Source: Nisaea sp.
GTDB lineage: Bacteria > Pseudomonadota > Alphaproteobacteria > Thalassobaculales > Thalassobaculaceae
DNA: 64,000 bases
Assembly: GCF_017640745.1 (NCBI RefSeq)
Contig: NZ_JAEPQA010000012.1
Coordinates: forward strand, 62,001 to 126,000
Direction: 5' to 3'
Shown here: one piece after another, positions 17,111-25,400 of the stretch
How the letters are laid out: each line of letters opens with the position of its first letter
Numbering within the stretch: the stretch's first letter is position 1
Notes under the pieces: generated by a model
Database searches by the model: none
Seen by the model: only the letters and a program-made list of their open reading frames with translations
Told to the model about the DNA's origin: nothing
Position numbers and translations under genes: made by a program

Positions 17111-18433
17111 CTAATCATAGTAGAACTGCTCGGCGAGGATGTTCTTCGGCGGCACGCCATGCGCGAGCAGCGCGTCCTCGACCAGCTCCAGCATCGCCGG
17201 AGGGCCGCAGAGGATATAGAGCCAGTCCCTCGCGTCCTCAGCGTCGAAAATCTCGCCGATCAGCTCCGCGCTGATCATCCCTTTCCGCCCGCTCCAGCCC
17301 GGCGCGGGCTCCGAGAGCACATGCACGACCTTCGTGTCCGCGCGGTCGGCCAGCCGGTCCAGTTCCTCTGCATAGACGATCTGCCCGGCGGTCCGGTTGC
17401 CGTAGAGCAGGGTCAGCGGGCGGGTGTCGCCGTCGGCCTGCATCTGCCGCGCGATGGAGAGCAGCGGCGCGATGCCGACCCCGCCGGCGATCAGCGCGAC
17501 GCCCTTCGCCTCTCGCCCCGTGAGCGTCAGGTTGCCGTGCGCCCGGCCGAGATAGGCATTGGTTCCGGGCGCCACCTTACCGATCCTCCGGGTGAAGTCG
17601 CCGACTTCCTTGATGACGAAGCGGACGTCCGGCCGCTCCGCCGGGGCGGACGCGATGGAGAACGGGTTCTCCGCCAGCGTGAAAGGGCTCGGCCCGAGTT
17701 TCAGCCAGGCGAACTGCCCCGCCTCGAAGGGGAGCGCGTCGCCATCTTTCGGGCGCAGCGTCAGCTCCCAGGTCTTCAGCGCGATCTTGGCGACCGAACT
17801 GACCTCGTAAGGGTGTCGCGCCTCGCGGAGCGGCGAGAGCAGGTATGTCCAGACCAGCGAGGCCAGCGCGCCGGCAAGCAGCAGGACCCAGAAGCCGGCG
17901 AGCAGCGGGTCGGCGCTGTAGCGCCCGGCCTCAAACGTGTGATGTGTCACCGCACCCGCGATGACGAGGGCGCCGAGCGCGTGCATCGCCCGCCAGGCCT
18001 CGTAGCGGTACGGCAACTGGTCGCGGAAGATCGACATCAGCACGAAGCAGGGCAGCGCCACCCAGGCGAGCACGCCGGTCAGCATCGAGCCCGTATCGAG
18101 GCCGAGGGTGAACTGGCCGGTGGGGTCGTAGGGCAGGGGCGTGCCCATGGGCGAGGTGAGGTAGAGGAAGGGATGCAGGATGACGAAACCCAGCGCCGTG
18201 CGCGCCACGAGCTGGTGGAAGCGCATGGTGACGTCCATGCCGATCCGGGCCGAGATGGTGCGGAAGCGCCCGGAGAGCACGAACTCGACCAGCAGGATGG
18301 CGAAGGCGCTCATGCCGAGGCCGGAGGCGATCTCGTCCCGCCAGTGTCGCGGCGGCAGGTCCTGCAGCGCGCCGAGCAGGAGCGGCATCAGGGCGACGGC
18401 GAGATAGCCGGCAAAGAGGAACAGGGGATGCAC
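17111..18433 (-). CDS. Ferric-reductase-like transmembrane flavocytochrome with FAD/NAD domain
   Basis: 440 residues starting at a GTG (18433) preceded by GGAGAG. The first half has about six helices with histidines in MRFHQLVAR, FVILHPF, MHALGAL and THHTF, fitting a two-heme ferric-reductase/NOX-type membrane domain. The second half is a ferredoxin-reductase-type module: FAD motif ENPFSIAS, nucleotide motif AGGVGIAPLLS and the C-terminal LCGPPAM followed by the aromatic end FYYD. It would pass electrons from NAD(P)H across the membrane. A 29-residue helix gene follows it closely. Acceptor unknown. Confidence 0.85.
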   Translation of the reverse strand: MHPLFLFAGYLAVALMPLLLGALQDLPPRHWRDEIASGLGMSAFAILLVEFVLSGRFRTISARIGMDVTMRFHQLVARTALGFVILHPFLYLTSPMGTPLPYDPTGQFTLGLDTGSMLTGVLAWVALPCFVLMSIFRDQLPYRYEAWRAMHALGALVIAGAVTHHTFEAGRYSADPLLAGFWVLLLAGALASLVWTYLLSPLREARHPYEVSSVAKIALKTWELTLRPKDGDALPFEAGQFAWLKLGPSPFTLAENPFSIASAPAERPDVRFVIKEVGDFTRRIGKVAPGTNAYLGRAHGNLTLTGREAKGVALIAGGVGIAPLLSIARQMQADGDTRPLTLLYGNRTAGQIVYAEELDRLADRADTKVVHVLSEPAPGWSGRKGMISAELIGEIFDAEDARDWLYILCGPPAMLELVEDALLAHGVPPKNILAEQFYYD

Positions 18434-18642
18434 AGGATGGCTCTCCGGGTCCGGTGTCGGGCGCTTCGTCGGTCGCAGCCGCCGAATCGTAGGACAGCAG
18501 AGCGCCCCCGATCAAGGGCCCCTCCCGGGACGGAACGCGCTCCGGTGCTTCGGCTTTGGAATTCGGGGTGACGGCGCGGGGCCGGGCGCGGCAAGATGGC
18601 GGCCAAAGCGAACACGGGATCTCTCTGGGAGGAGACAGGGAT

Positions 18643-19524
18643 ATGAGCAAGCTCGGATTTATCGGCCTCGGCATCATGGGCGTGCCGATGGCGGGGCACC
18701 TGATCGCGGCGGGGCACGAGGTGTATCTCAACACCATCGGCCAGGTGCCGCGCAGCCTGACCGACGCCGGCGGCAAGGCCTGCCCGACCGCTGCCGAGGT
18801 GGCGAAGCAGGCCGACATCATCTTCATCATGGTGCCGGACACGCCGCAGGTCGAAGAGGTCCTGTTCGGCGCGGACGGCGTCGCCGAGGCGCTCTCGGAC
18901 GGCAAGACCGTGGTCGACATGAGCTCGATCTCGCCGCTCGCGACCAAGGAATTCGCGACCAAGATCAACGAGCTCGGCTGCGAATATATCGACGCCCCGG
19001 TCTCCGGCGGCGAAGTCGGTGCCAAGGCGGCGAGCCTCACCATCATGTGCGGCGGCTCAGAGAAGGCCTTCAAGCGGGTGAAGCCGCTGTTCGAGCTGAT
19101 GGGCAAGAACATCACGCTGGTCGGCGGCAACGGCGACGGCCAGACCTGCAAGGTCGCCAACCAGATCATCGTCGCGCTGACCATCGAGGCGGTCGGCGAG
19201 GCCCTGCTCTTCGCCTCCAAGGCAGGTGCCGATCCGGCCAAGGTGCGGGAAGCCCTGATGGGCGGCTTCGCCTCCTCGAAGATCCTCGAGCTGCACGGCG
19301 ACCGCATGGTGAAGCGCACCTTCGATCCGGGCTTCCGCATCGAGCTGCACCAGAAGGACCTGAACCTCGCCCTCTCCAACGCCCGCGAGATGGGCCTCAG
19401 CCTCCCGAACACGGCGACGGCGCAGGAACTCTTCAACGCCTGCGCGGCGCATGGCGGCAAGGCCTGGGATCACTCGGCGATGGTCAAGGCGCTGGAGATG
19501 CTGGCCGGGCACGAAGTCGCGTAA
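18643..19524 (+). CDS. NAD(P)-dependent 3-hydroxyacid dehydrogenase, GarR/GlxR-like (tartronate semialdehyde reductase type)
   Basis: 293 residues from the ATG at 18643, with GGGAGGAG about 10 bases upstream. The N-terminal Rossmann motif is GFIGLGIMGVPMAGHL. The substrate-binding block DAPVSGGEVGAKAASL and the catalytic lysine block GDGQTCKVANQI are those of the beta-hydroxyacid dehydrogenase family. Its overall pattern is closest to 2-hydroxy-3-oxopropionate reductase, but 3-hydroxyisobutyrate-type substrates cannot be excluded. The CinA-like gene starts 16 bases after its stop and may be cotranscribed. Confidence 0.85.
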   Translation: MSKLGFIGLGIMGVPMAGHLIAAGHEVYLNTIGQVPRSLTDAGGKACPTAAEVAKQADIIFIMVPDTPQVEEVLFGADGVAEALSDGKTVVDMSSISPLATKEFATKINELGCEYIDAPVSGGEVGAKAASLTIMCGGSEKAFKRVKPLFELMGKNITLVGGNGDGQTCKVANQIIVALTIEAVGEALLFASKAGADPAKVREALMGGFASSKILELHGDRMVKRTFDPGFRIELHQKDLNLALSNAREMGLSLPNTATAQELFNACAAHGGKAWDHSAMVKALEMLAGHEVA

Positions 19525-19540
19525 GGGGGAGGACGCCGGG

Positions 19541-20035
19541 ATGGTCGCACTGGGGAGGCTCGGGGACGCCGCCGGACACCTGCTGAAGGCGCGCGGCGAG
19601 ACCATCGCCGTCGCCGAGTCCTCCGCCGGCGGCCTGATCTCCGCCTCCCTCCTCGCGGTCCCGGGGGCGTCGGCCTATTTCGTCGGCGGCGGCGTGATCT
19701 ATACCCAGACGGCGCGCGAGATCCTGGCGGAGATCGACTTCGAAAAGCATCCGGGCATGCGCTCTTCTTCCGAGCCCTACGCCGCCCTGCTCGCCGAGAC
19801 CATGCGCCGGCGGATGGACACGACCTGGGGCCTCGCGGAGACCGGCGCCTCCGGCCCGAGCGGCAACCGCTACGGCGACGCCGCCGGCCACACCTGCATC
19901 GCGCTCTCGGGCCCGGTGACGCGGGTGTTCACGCTGGAGACGGGGAAGTGTGACCGGGAGGCCAATATGTGGCTGTTCACCGAAGCGGCGCTGGATGCGC
20001 TGGTGGTGGCGCTTGGGGAGGCGGTGTCGGGGTGA
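19541..20035 (+). CDS. CinA C-terminal-type nicotinamide-nucleotide amidohydrolase (PncC-like)
   Basis: 164 residues from the ATG at 19541, preceded by AAGGGGGAGGA. The block VAESSAGGLISASLLAVPGAS near residue 22 and TGASGPSGNRYGDAAGHT near 103 are the conserved motifs of stand-alone CinA/PncC proteins. These deamidate nicotinamide mononucleotide in pyridine-nucleotide salvage. Common members read AESCTGG and GIAGPGG; here Cys is Ser and Ile-Ala is Ala-Ser, so the substrate may differ. It follows the hydroxyacid dehydrogenase gene at 16 bases. Confidence 0.78.
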   Translation: MVALGRLGDAAGHLLKARGETIAVAESSAGGLISASLLAVPGASAYFVGGGVIYTQTAREILAEIDFEKHPGMRSSSEPYAALLAETMRRRMDTTWGLAETGASGPSGNRYGDAAGHTCIALSGPVTRVFTLETGKCDREANMWLFTEAALDALVVALGEAVSG

Positions 20036-20099
20036 TCTTGAATTTCGGGAGGATGCGCGCGGCGTCAATTGAGTCTCGTGCACCGTCAATTCCCTGGCC

Positions 20100-20133
20100 A
20101 AAAAAGAAAGCGCCCGGCTTGGGGATGAGCCGG
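20100..20133 (-). terminator. Rho-independent terminator of the small membrane-protein operon
   Basis: On the minus strand CCGGCT and AGCCGG form a 6-bp stem with an eight-base loop, followed by GCG and CTTTCTTTTTT. It lies about 75 bases beyond the stop of the 52-residue gene. This supports a real leftward transcription unit here. Confidence 0.65.
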
Positions 20134-20208
20134 ATGTGGTGCGGGTGCAAATGATGCGGTTTGTCAGCCCGGCGGGTTTGGCGCATTGGGAAGCGGCTAC
20201 CTAATCTT

Positions 20209-20367
20209 CTATCCAAAATAGTATTCGATCAGCGCAACGCCGACGGTGCAAAGCCAAAGCGCAAATATGAGCTTTCGTGTTCCTCTTGCTTCGTGCCGGA
20301 TCATCATTTCGAGGCGCCTAAAGCGGTCGGGTTCGTCTTCAAAGTTGAAGTCATCAGGGTCGGTCAT
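20209..20367 (-). CDS. 52-residue single-helix membrane protein, second gene of a coupled pair
   Basis: The ATG at 20367 overlaps the stop of the upstream 78-residue gene by four bases (ATGA). The protein has an acidic start (TDPDDFNFEDEPD), a basic middle (RFRRLEMMIRHEARGTRK) and one C-terminal helix (LIFALWLCTVGVALIEYYFG). The same architecture, with an R-R-L-E segment and a final aromatic-Phe-Gly end, occurs in the partner gene, so the two look like diverged duplicates. A terminator follows at 20100-20133. Function unknown. Confidence 0.6.
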   Translation of the reverse strand: MTDPDDFNFEDEPDRFRRLEMMIRHEARGTRKLIFALWLCTVGVALIEYYFG

Positions 20368-20600
20368 TGCGCAGCTCCCCATCCGAAAAACCGTTCCGCA
20401 ATCATCCAGATGGAAAGCGCCAGAAAGAGCGTCGCGAAGGTTATGGTTCGCCGTGTTGCCGTTGCTTCGCGGGCTATCACTTTTCGCGCCAGAAACCCCT
20501 CGTTTTCAATTGTCACTTCCAGGCGCCGATGCGTATCGGTTTCTCTGTCTCGAAACCCTGCTAGGCGCAGTACCGCCTCGTCCTCATTGAATTTGGTCAT
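20364..20600 (-). CDS. 78-residue single-helix membrane protein, first gene of a coupled pair
   Basis: 78 residues from the ATG at 20600; a longer in-frame start 24 codons upstream has no clear ribosome site. The protein has an acidic/charged N-terminal half (FNEDEAVLRLAGFRD), an RRLE-containing middle and a C-terminal helix (TFATLFLALSIWMIAERFFG). Its stop overlaps the start of the 52-residue gene, which shares the same layout. Base composition is lower in GC than neighbouring enzymes. I do not recognise a family. Confidence 0.6.
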   Translation of the reverse strand: MTKFNEDEAVLRLAGFRDRETDTHRRLEVTIENEGFLARKVIAREATATRRTITFATLFLALSIWMIAERFFGWGAAQ

Positions 20601-20871
20601 TATTCGATCCCTTCGCTTATGTGCCTTTGTCGTCATCGTCAGTTGTCTTGAGGGTTTTGGCGATTGCGACAATCGACAACCAGAGCTCGATCAGCACGAC
20701 CACTCAAAGAATCACTGGAAGTGCTTGTCCGGTTCCGGGGGCACGAGATTCAATTCGATACGGGGAAACTACGCAGGTGCGCAAAGTGTCGAGCTATCGG
20801 GTAAATGAGCCTTGTGTCCCCGGATTTCCCGGTTCCTTTCTCCGGATATTCTCGTTTAGGCTTCAGCCGTT

Positions 20872-21231
20872 ATGTTCGATAAAGCGTTCGATAGATTCGT
20901 CAATGGCCTTGCCCTTATTGGTTTGGTTATAGCTTCCTTGGCTGTACAAACTGCTTGGGATTGGATCGAAGCCAACGGCTATGTTGTGTATGTCGTTTGT
21001 TCCGGCCTCCTTCTTGTGGAGGTTATCGTTCTGATCCTGTGTGGCCGGAAGGCTGCATTGACGATCCTGATCGCGGGGGCGGTTCTTTTTTTCACGATCT
21101 TCGGAACGGACCTGTTTAGGGGGGGATTCTCCGAACACGCCAATGCAGGTATTGCTACCGCTCTTCTTCTAATATCCGTTGTCGGGATCGGGTATCTGAC
21201 GGATCGATTTAATAAAAACAAAAGATCCTAA
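20872..21231 (+). CDS. Small four-helix membrane protein of unknown function
   Basis: 119 residues with four hydrophobic segments at about 12-28, 37-57, 60-80 and 92-108 and a Lys/Arg/Asn-rich end. Codon use is clearly less GC-rich at third positions than in the surrounding enzymes (many AAA, ATT and TTT codons), which suggests acquired DNA. The ribosome site before the ATG at 20872 is weak. It ends 8 bases before the decayed dehydrogenase fragment on the opposite strand. No family recognised. Confidence 0.55.
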   Translation: MFDKAFDRFVNGLALIGLVIASLAVQTAWDWIEANGYVVYVVCSGLLLVEVIVLILCGRKAALTILIAGAVLFFTIFGTDLFRGGFSEHANAGIATALLLISVVGIGYLTDRFNKNKRS

Positions 21232-21238
21232 TTTCTCT

Positions 21239-21475
21239 TCATCCCTCCGCCCCAGCGGCGACTCCTGTTCCGTCTCCACCGCCGCCTTCAGTTTCAGAAG
21301 GCCGACATTCCGGTCGCGGACAGTTCCTCCGGCTTTGTCGCCATGGTTGAAATAGATGGGCCCGTCCCTCACGCCCTGCGTGCCCGGGGCGATCAGCTTT
21401 CTGAGCGTTTTGCTCCGCCCTCTCGAAGCCACCACGAACGGTCATCTTGTAAAGCGCCCAAGTTGACGGCCCGAC
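21239..21475 (-). pseudogene. Decayed 3' fragment of a 3-hydroxyacyl-CoA dehydrogenase gene
   Basis: The minus strand encodes a stretch (KTLRKLIAPGTQGV ... RDRNVGLLKLKAAVE) that matches the C-terminus of the intact dehydrogenase at 25505-26473 (ETLEKLIADGKQGV ... RNRDVGLLKLKAAVE). DNA similarity is visible over roughly 235 bases. The match continues upstream only after a change of frame (ALYKM against ALANKM), and the aligned stop is also out of frame, so at least two indels are present. The first ~240 residues are missing. The fragment ends where the HicA-like gene's promoter region begins. Confidence 0.8.
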
Positions 21476-21526
21476 TGCTGGCTGTTGATATTTCTCACGC
21501 ACGTAAAAGTCGCACAAGTCAAATTG

Positions 21527-21560
21527 TTGACATTTGTAAACACGCAATCCATATTCGGAG
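21527..21560 (+). promoter_or_regulatory. Putative promoter and ribosome site of the HicA-like/HTH gene pair
   Basis: TTGACA (21527-21532) is a perfect -35 box; CATATT (21550-21555) is a 4-of-6 -10 box at 17-base spacing. GGAG (21557-21560) stands 6 bases before the ATG at 21567. CAAAT/ATTTG arms (21520-21524 and 21532-21536) flank the -35 and could be an operator for the HTH partner. The -10 lies so near the start codon that the GGAG might not be transcribed, so another start of transcription is possible. Confidence 0.45.
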
Positions 21561-21566
21561 CACGTA

Positions 21567-21797
21567 ATGACCCGCCCGCGCCATCCGGACAAAGAGGTCG
21601 AGGCGGCGGTCCGGCAGGCTGAGGCGCTGGGCTGGACCTGGAGGCCGCAGGGGCACTGGGGACGGCTCTATTGTCCCCAGCATGACCGCGAGGGTTGCCA
21701 GATCGGGGTCAATGGAACGCCGCGGAATGCGGGCAATCACGCGCGGCAGATCTTGCGGGCGATCAACCGGTGTCCGCACGGGGCCGGGGGAGAGTGA
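21567..21797 (+). CDS. HicA-like small protein, candidate toxin of a two-gene module
   Basis: 76 residues, basic. The order beta-alpha-Gly-His-Trp-Gly-Arg (AEALGWTWRPQGHWGRLYCPQ) followed by NAGNHARQILRAI resembles the compact dsRBD-like fold of HicA mRNA interferases. In these a conserved His lies in the first Gly-His motif and a second basic block follows. Two cysteines (YCPQH, EGCQI) and a third near the end are additional. The gene is immediately upstream of, and overlaps by one base (TGATG), an HTH-containing gene, the order expected for hicA-hicB. Toxicity is not shown by sequence. Confidence 0.55.
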   Translation: MTRPRHPDKEVEAAVRQAEALGWTWRPQGHWGRLYCPQHDREGCQIGVNGTPRNAGNHARQILRAINRCPHGAGGE

Positions 21798-22336
21798 TGA
21801 TGGAGACGTTTGAGTTCAGCGTGATCGCCTCCGGGCTGGACCCGGCGGCGGAGGATTTCGAGGCGCGGTTCTACGACCATGGCTGCGACGACGCGCTGGT
21901 CTCGTTCCAGAAGGGCCATGTCATCGTCGATTTCGCGCGCGAGGCGGAGAGCTTCGGCGATGCCGTCGCCTCGGCGCTGGAGAATGTCGCCGCGACCGGC
22001 GCGCGGATCGACCGGCTGGAGCCGGACCCGCTGGTCAGCCTCTCCGACATCGCGAAACGCGCCGAGATGACGCGGGCGGCAATCTCCAACTATTACCGGG
22101 GCTGCCGGGGCGAGGGCTTTCCGCCGCCAGTGGCGCGCGTGACCTCGGACAGTCCGCTCTGGGAATGGGCGACGGTCGCCCGCTGGCTCGCCTGCAACGG
22201 CAAGCTCGCCCCCTCGGTCGCGGTCGAGGCGGAACTGGTCCGGCAGGCCAATCTCGCCGTCGCGGGCGGCGAGGTGCATATCGGGCCGATGCTGCGGCAG
22301 CGGGCGACGGAATACGAAGAGACACTCTGCGCCTGA
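21797..22336 (+). CDS. HicB-like N-domain plus HTH protein, candidate antitoxin/autoregulator
   Basis: 179 residues from the ATG at 21797, which overlaps the stop of the HicA-like gene. The N-terminal ~85 residues (FEFSVIASGLDP, then a GCDDALVSFQKGHVIVDFARE block) form an alpha/beta domain reminiscent of HicB-type partial folds. Residues ~85-140 form an HTH with DIAKRAEMTRAAISNYYRG and a wing-like PLWEWATVARWL. The C-terminal ~35 residues are helical. DNA binding with self-repression and neutralisation of the upstream protein are inferred from the domain plan and coupling. Confidence 0.55.
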   Translation: MMETFEFSVIASGLDPAAEDFEARFYDHGCDDALVSFQKGHVIVDFAREAESFGDAVASALENVAATGARIDRLEPDPLVSLSDIAKRAEMTRAAISNYYRGCRGEGFPPPVARVTSDSPLWEWATVARWLACNGKLAPSVAVEAELVRQANLAVAGGEVHIGPMLRQRATEYEETLCA

Positions 22337-22351
22337 GGGCGCTCATGCCGC

Positions 22352-23959
22352 TCACCCCGCCGCAGCATTGATCATTTCCGCCGCCTTCTCGGCGATCATG
22401 ATCGTCGGCGCGTTCGTGTTGCCCGTGGTCAGATACGGCATCACCGACGCATCCGCGACCCTGAGCCCCTCGATGCCGCGGACCCGGAGCTCCGGGTCGA
22501 CGACCGCCAGCGGGTCGATCCCCATCTTGCAGGTACCGACCGGGTGGTAGAGCGTGGTGCCGCGCTCCCGGGCGAACTCAGCGAGCGCGGCCTCGTCCGC
22601 CGCCTCCGCGCCCGGCCAGAGTTCCGCCGCGCTGTGGCGTGCGAGCGACGGCGCGGCGAAGATCCGGCGCACATGCGCCATGCCGGCGAGCATCACGCGG
22701 AGGTCGTCGCGGTCGGAGAGGTAGTTCGGTTTGATGCGCGGCGGCGCCGTCGGATCCGGGCTCGCGGCCATCACGGTGCCGCGGCTGGAGGGGCGGGTCG
22801 GGCAGATCACCGTCGCCATGCCGGGCGCGCGCTCCAGCGCCAGCGGCTTGTCCGGATCGTAGCTGGCCGGGGTGAAGAGGAGCTGCAGGTCCGGGCTCTC
22901 CAGGCCCTCGCGGCTGCGGCAGAACACCATCGCGCTGGTCACGCCGAAGGTCAGCGCGCCGTTGCCGAAGAGGGCGAAGCGGCCGATCTCGCGCAGCACC
23001 CGCCAGCCGCGGGAGAGCTGGTTCATCGAGATCGCGTCCCTGACCCGGTGGGTGATGCGCGTGACGTAATGGTCGGAGAGGTTGGCGCCGACGCCCGGCA
23101 GGTCCTGCACCACCGGCAGCCCGAGGCTCGCGAGATGGCCGGCTGGGCCTATGCCGGAGAGCTGAAGGAGCTGCGGCGAATTGACGGCGCCGCCGGAGAG
23201 CACCACCTCGCACGCGGCTTTGACCGCGACCTCCTGGCCGTGGCGGCGGAACACCAGCCCGGTGCAGCGGCGTCCCTCGAAACTGAGCTTCTGCACCAGG
23301 GCTTCGGTCTCGACCCGGAGGTTGGGGCGTTTGCGCGCCTCGGCGAGGAAGGTGCGGGCGGTCGAGGCGCGCCAGCGGCCGCGACGGGTCATCTGCGAAT
23401 AGGCGACGCCCTCCTGGGCCGAGCCGTTGTAATCCGGGTTGAAGGCGAAACCGGCCTCCTCTGCCGCCCGCACGAAGGCATGGGTCAGCGGCAGGATGGT
23501 GCGGTAATCCTCGACCGGCATCGGGCCGCCCCGCCCGCGGATCTCGTCCTCGCCCTTTTCGTAGCGCTCGGAGCGGCGGAAGAGGGGCAGTACCTCCTCG
23601 AAGCTCCAGCCCCGGCAGCCGAGCTGCGCCCAGCCGTCATAGTCGGCCGGGTTGCCGCGCACATAGAGCATGCCGTTGATCGAGTGCGAGCCGCCGAGCA
23701 CGCGGCCGCGCGGCCAGTGGATCGCCCGTCCGGCCGTGCCTTCCTCCGGCTCGCTCGCATAGTTCCAGTTGACGGCCGGATTGTAGAGCAGGCTCTTCAC
23801 GCCGGCCGGAATGTGAATCAGCGGATGGCGGTCCGGCGGCCCGGCCTCGAGCAGCAGGACCCTCGCCCCGGTCTCGCTGAGCCGGCTCGCGACGACGCAG
23901 CCGGCCGAGCCCGCACCGACCACGACATAATCCGTTTCCAGAGTCTCCACGCGCATCAT
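22352..23959 (-). CDS. GMC-family FAD oxidoreductase (choline dehydrogenase-like)
   Basis: 535 residues. The dinucleotide motif [19 protein letters not shown] lies at about 10-28, the first GMC signature [18 protein letters not shown] near 85, the second signature [18 protein letters not shown] near 255, and the catalytic His in HPVGTCKMG near 475. It oxidises an alcohol to an aldehyde with FAD; whether the substrate is choline, an aliphatic alcohol or a polyol is not visible. It is the last gene of a same-strand set with an aminotransferase (48-base gap) and a 3-hydroxyacyl-CoA dehydrogenase. It is convergent with the HTH gene. Confidence 0.92.
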   Translation of the reverse strand: MMRVETLETDYVVVGAGSAGCVVASRLSETGARVLLLEAGPPDRHPLIHIPAGVKSLLYNPAVNWNYASEPEEGTAGRAIHWPRGRVLGGSHSINGMLYVRGNPADYDGWAQLGCRGWSFEEVLPLFRRSERYEKGEDEIRGRGGPMPVEDYRTILPLTHAFVRAAEEAGFAFNPDYNGSAQEGVAYSQMTRRGRWRASTARTFLAEARKRPNLRVETEALVQKLSFEGRRCTGLVFRRHGQEVAVKAACEVVLSGGAVNSPQLLQLSGIGPAGHLASLGLPVVQDLPGVGANLSDHYVTRITHRVRDAISMNQLSRGWRVLREIGRFALFGNGALTFGVTSAMVFCRSREGLESPDLQLLFTPASYDPDKPLALERAPGMATVICPTRPSSRGTVMAASPDPTAPPRIKPNYLSDRDDLRVMLAGMAHVRRIFAAPSLARHSAAELWPGAEAADEAALAEFARERGTTLYHPVGTCKMGIDPLAVVDPELRVRGIEGLRVADASVMPYLTTGNTNAPTIMIAEKAAEMINAAAG

Positions 23960-24007
23960 CCCTTCTTGCCGAGAGGCTGTTCGTTCTCCGCTTTTCCTTC
24001 GCTGCCG

Positions 24008-25357
24008 TCAGGCGTCATCGAGAAGATCGCCGCGGACCGTCAGGAATTCATCGAGCGCCCCGGCGAAACCGTCGAAGTCCGGCTGGCCGAGGGGCAGCGA
24101 CAGGGAGATGAAACCGCGCCGCGCCATGTAGATGCCCGATGCGATCAGATCGAGGTGGAGCAGCTTGCGAAGGCCTTCCCTGTGCGCGGCTGTCTTCGCA
24201 TCCGCGGGCCAGGTGTCCTGCGGCCGGCGGATGGGCGCGCGCTGGAAGTGAAGGGCGAGGATCGAGCCCATTCCCGTCACCTGCATCGGTGCATCGTGCC
24301 GGGCGATCACCGCGCCCAGCTGCTCCCTGAAGCGGTCGCCGCGGGTGTTCAGTGTTTCCGCCGCCTCGGGCGTATAGATGTCGCGCAGGCCGACAAGCCC
24401 CGCCGCCATCGACAGGACATTGTTGTTGAAGGTCCCGGGATGCGAGACCGCGTTGGGCGCGTAGGGGTCGAACATGCTCATGATATCGCGCCGGCCGCCG
24501 AACGCGCCGAAGGTCATGCCGCCGCCGAGATATTTTCCGAAGCTCGTCATGTCCGGCGTAACCCCGGTCTTCTCCTGCAGGCCGCCGGGGCCAAGCCGGG
24601 AGGTCATGACCTCGTCGAAGATCAGGATCACGCCGTGGGCGGCGGAACGTTCGCGGAGCGTTTCGAGGAACCCCGGAGCCGCCGGGATGGCGCCCGCGCT
24701 TCCCATCATCGGCTCGACGATGATGGCCGCCAGGTCGCCCGCATGTTCCTCGATCAGCGCGGCGGTGCCATCGATATCGTTGAAGGTCGACATGACAAAC
24801 GGGAACGGCGCATTGATCGGCGATCCGGCCTGGCCGAAATAGAAGACGCCGCCATGGTATCCGCCCGCGAAGGCCATGACCTTGCTGCGGCCCGTGAACG
24901 CGCGCGCCGCGGAGAGGGCGAAGAGGTTGGCTTCGGTCCCCGAATTGCAGAAGCGCAGCAGATCGACGGACGGGAAGCGCGAGCAGATCAACTGCGCCAG
25001 CTCGGCATCGTACCGGTTCGGCCCGCCGAGACCGACACCGGCCTCCACGGCATCGGTGACGGCCTTCACCAGTCTCGGATCGGAGTGGCCATAGAGGCCG
25101 GCGGTATACTCGCCGAGAAAGTCCGTATAGAGGTGGCCGTCGATATCCGTGATCGTCGCCCCCTTGCCGGACGCGATCGTCAACGGATAGGGCGTGTAGT
25201 GGACGACGGTCCGCGTGTTTCCGCCCGGCATGGCCCGTGCCGCTTCCTCTGCCCTCGCGCCGCTCTTCGGGTTCTCCGCCTTGTAGCGTTCTTCGGCGGC
25301 GGCCAGGGAGGAGGCCAGGTCGCTGTTCGATCGATCGGCCGATGCGCTCTGAACCAT
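24008..25357 (-). CDS. Class-III aminotransferase, glutamate-1-semialdehyde aminomutase-like
   Basis: 449 residues of fold-type I. Typical blocks are MPGGNTR, FCNSGTEANLFAL, FAGGYHGG, IFDEVMTS and the PLP lysine in SFGKYLGGGM. It resembles GSA aminomutase but stands in a catabolic setting beside a GMC oxidoreductase and a hydroxyacyl-CoA dehydrogenase, so a catabolic transaminase is likelier than tetrapyrrole synthesis. A second aminotransferase of the same class lies at 39203. Three copies of TCCGGATT or its complement stand in the 147-base upstream gap. Confidence 0.88.
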   Translation of the reverse strand: MVQSASADRSNSDLASSLAAAEERYKAENPKSGARAEEAARAMPGGNTRTVVHYTPYPLTIASGKGATITDIDGHLYTDFLGEYTAGLYGHSDPRLVKAVTDAVEAGVGLGGPNRYDAELAQLICSRFPSVDLLRFCNSGTEANLFALSAARAFTGRSKVMAFAGGYHGGVFYFGQAGSPINAPFPFVMSTFNDIDGTAALIEEHAGDLAAIIVEPMMGSAGAIPAAPGFLETLRERSAAHGVILIFDEVMTSRLGPGGLQEKTGVTPDMTSFGKYLGGGMTFGAFGGRRDIMSMFDPYAPNAVSHPGTFNNNVLSMAAGLVGLRDIYTPEAAETLNTRGDRFREQLGAVIARHDAPMQVTGMGSILALHFQRAPIRRPQDTWPADAKTAAHREGLRKLLHLDLIASGIYMARRGFISLSLPLGQPDFDGFAGALDEFLTVRGDLLDDA

Positions 25358-25400
25358 TTCCGTTCCAGCTCGTGATGTGTTTGCGTCAGGCGGCTTGTGT

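Noticed and set aside
20053-20154. 33-codon frame with a good GGGAGG ribosome site
   Set aside because: The site is too close to the ATG, the product has no features, and the frame runs through a minus-strand terminator.
20617-20703. 28-codon GTG-started minus-strand frame with a hydrophobic stretch and a DDDDK tail upstream of the small membrane pair
   Set aside because: It begins right after an in-frame stop, has no ribosome site, and is too short to support; it might be a relic of a third similar gene.
22544-25375. 943-codon frame on the plus strand across the GMC oxidoreductase and aminotransferase genes
   Set aside because: It spans two real genes on the other strand and the gap between them; composition is that of a shadow frame.
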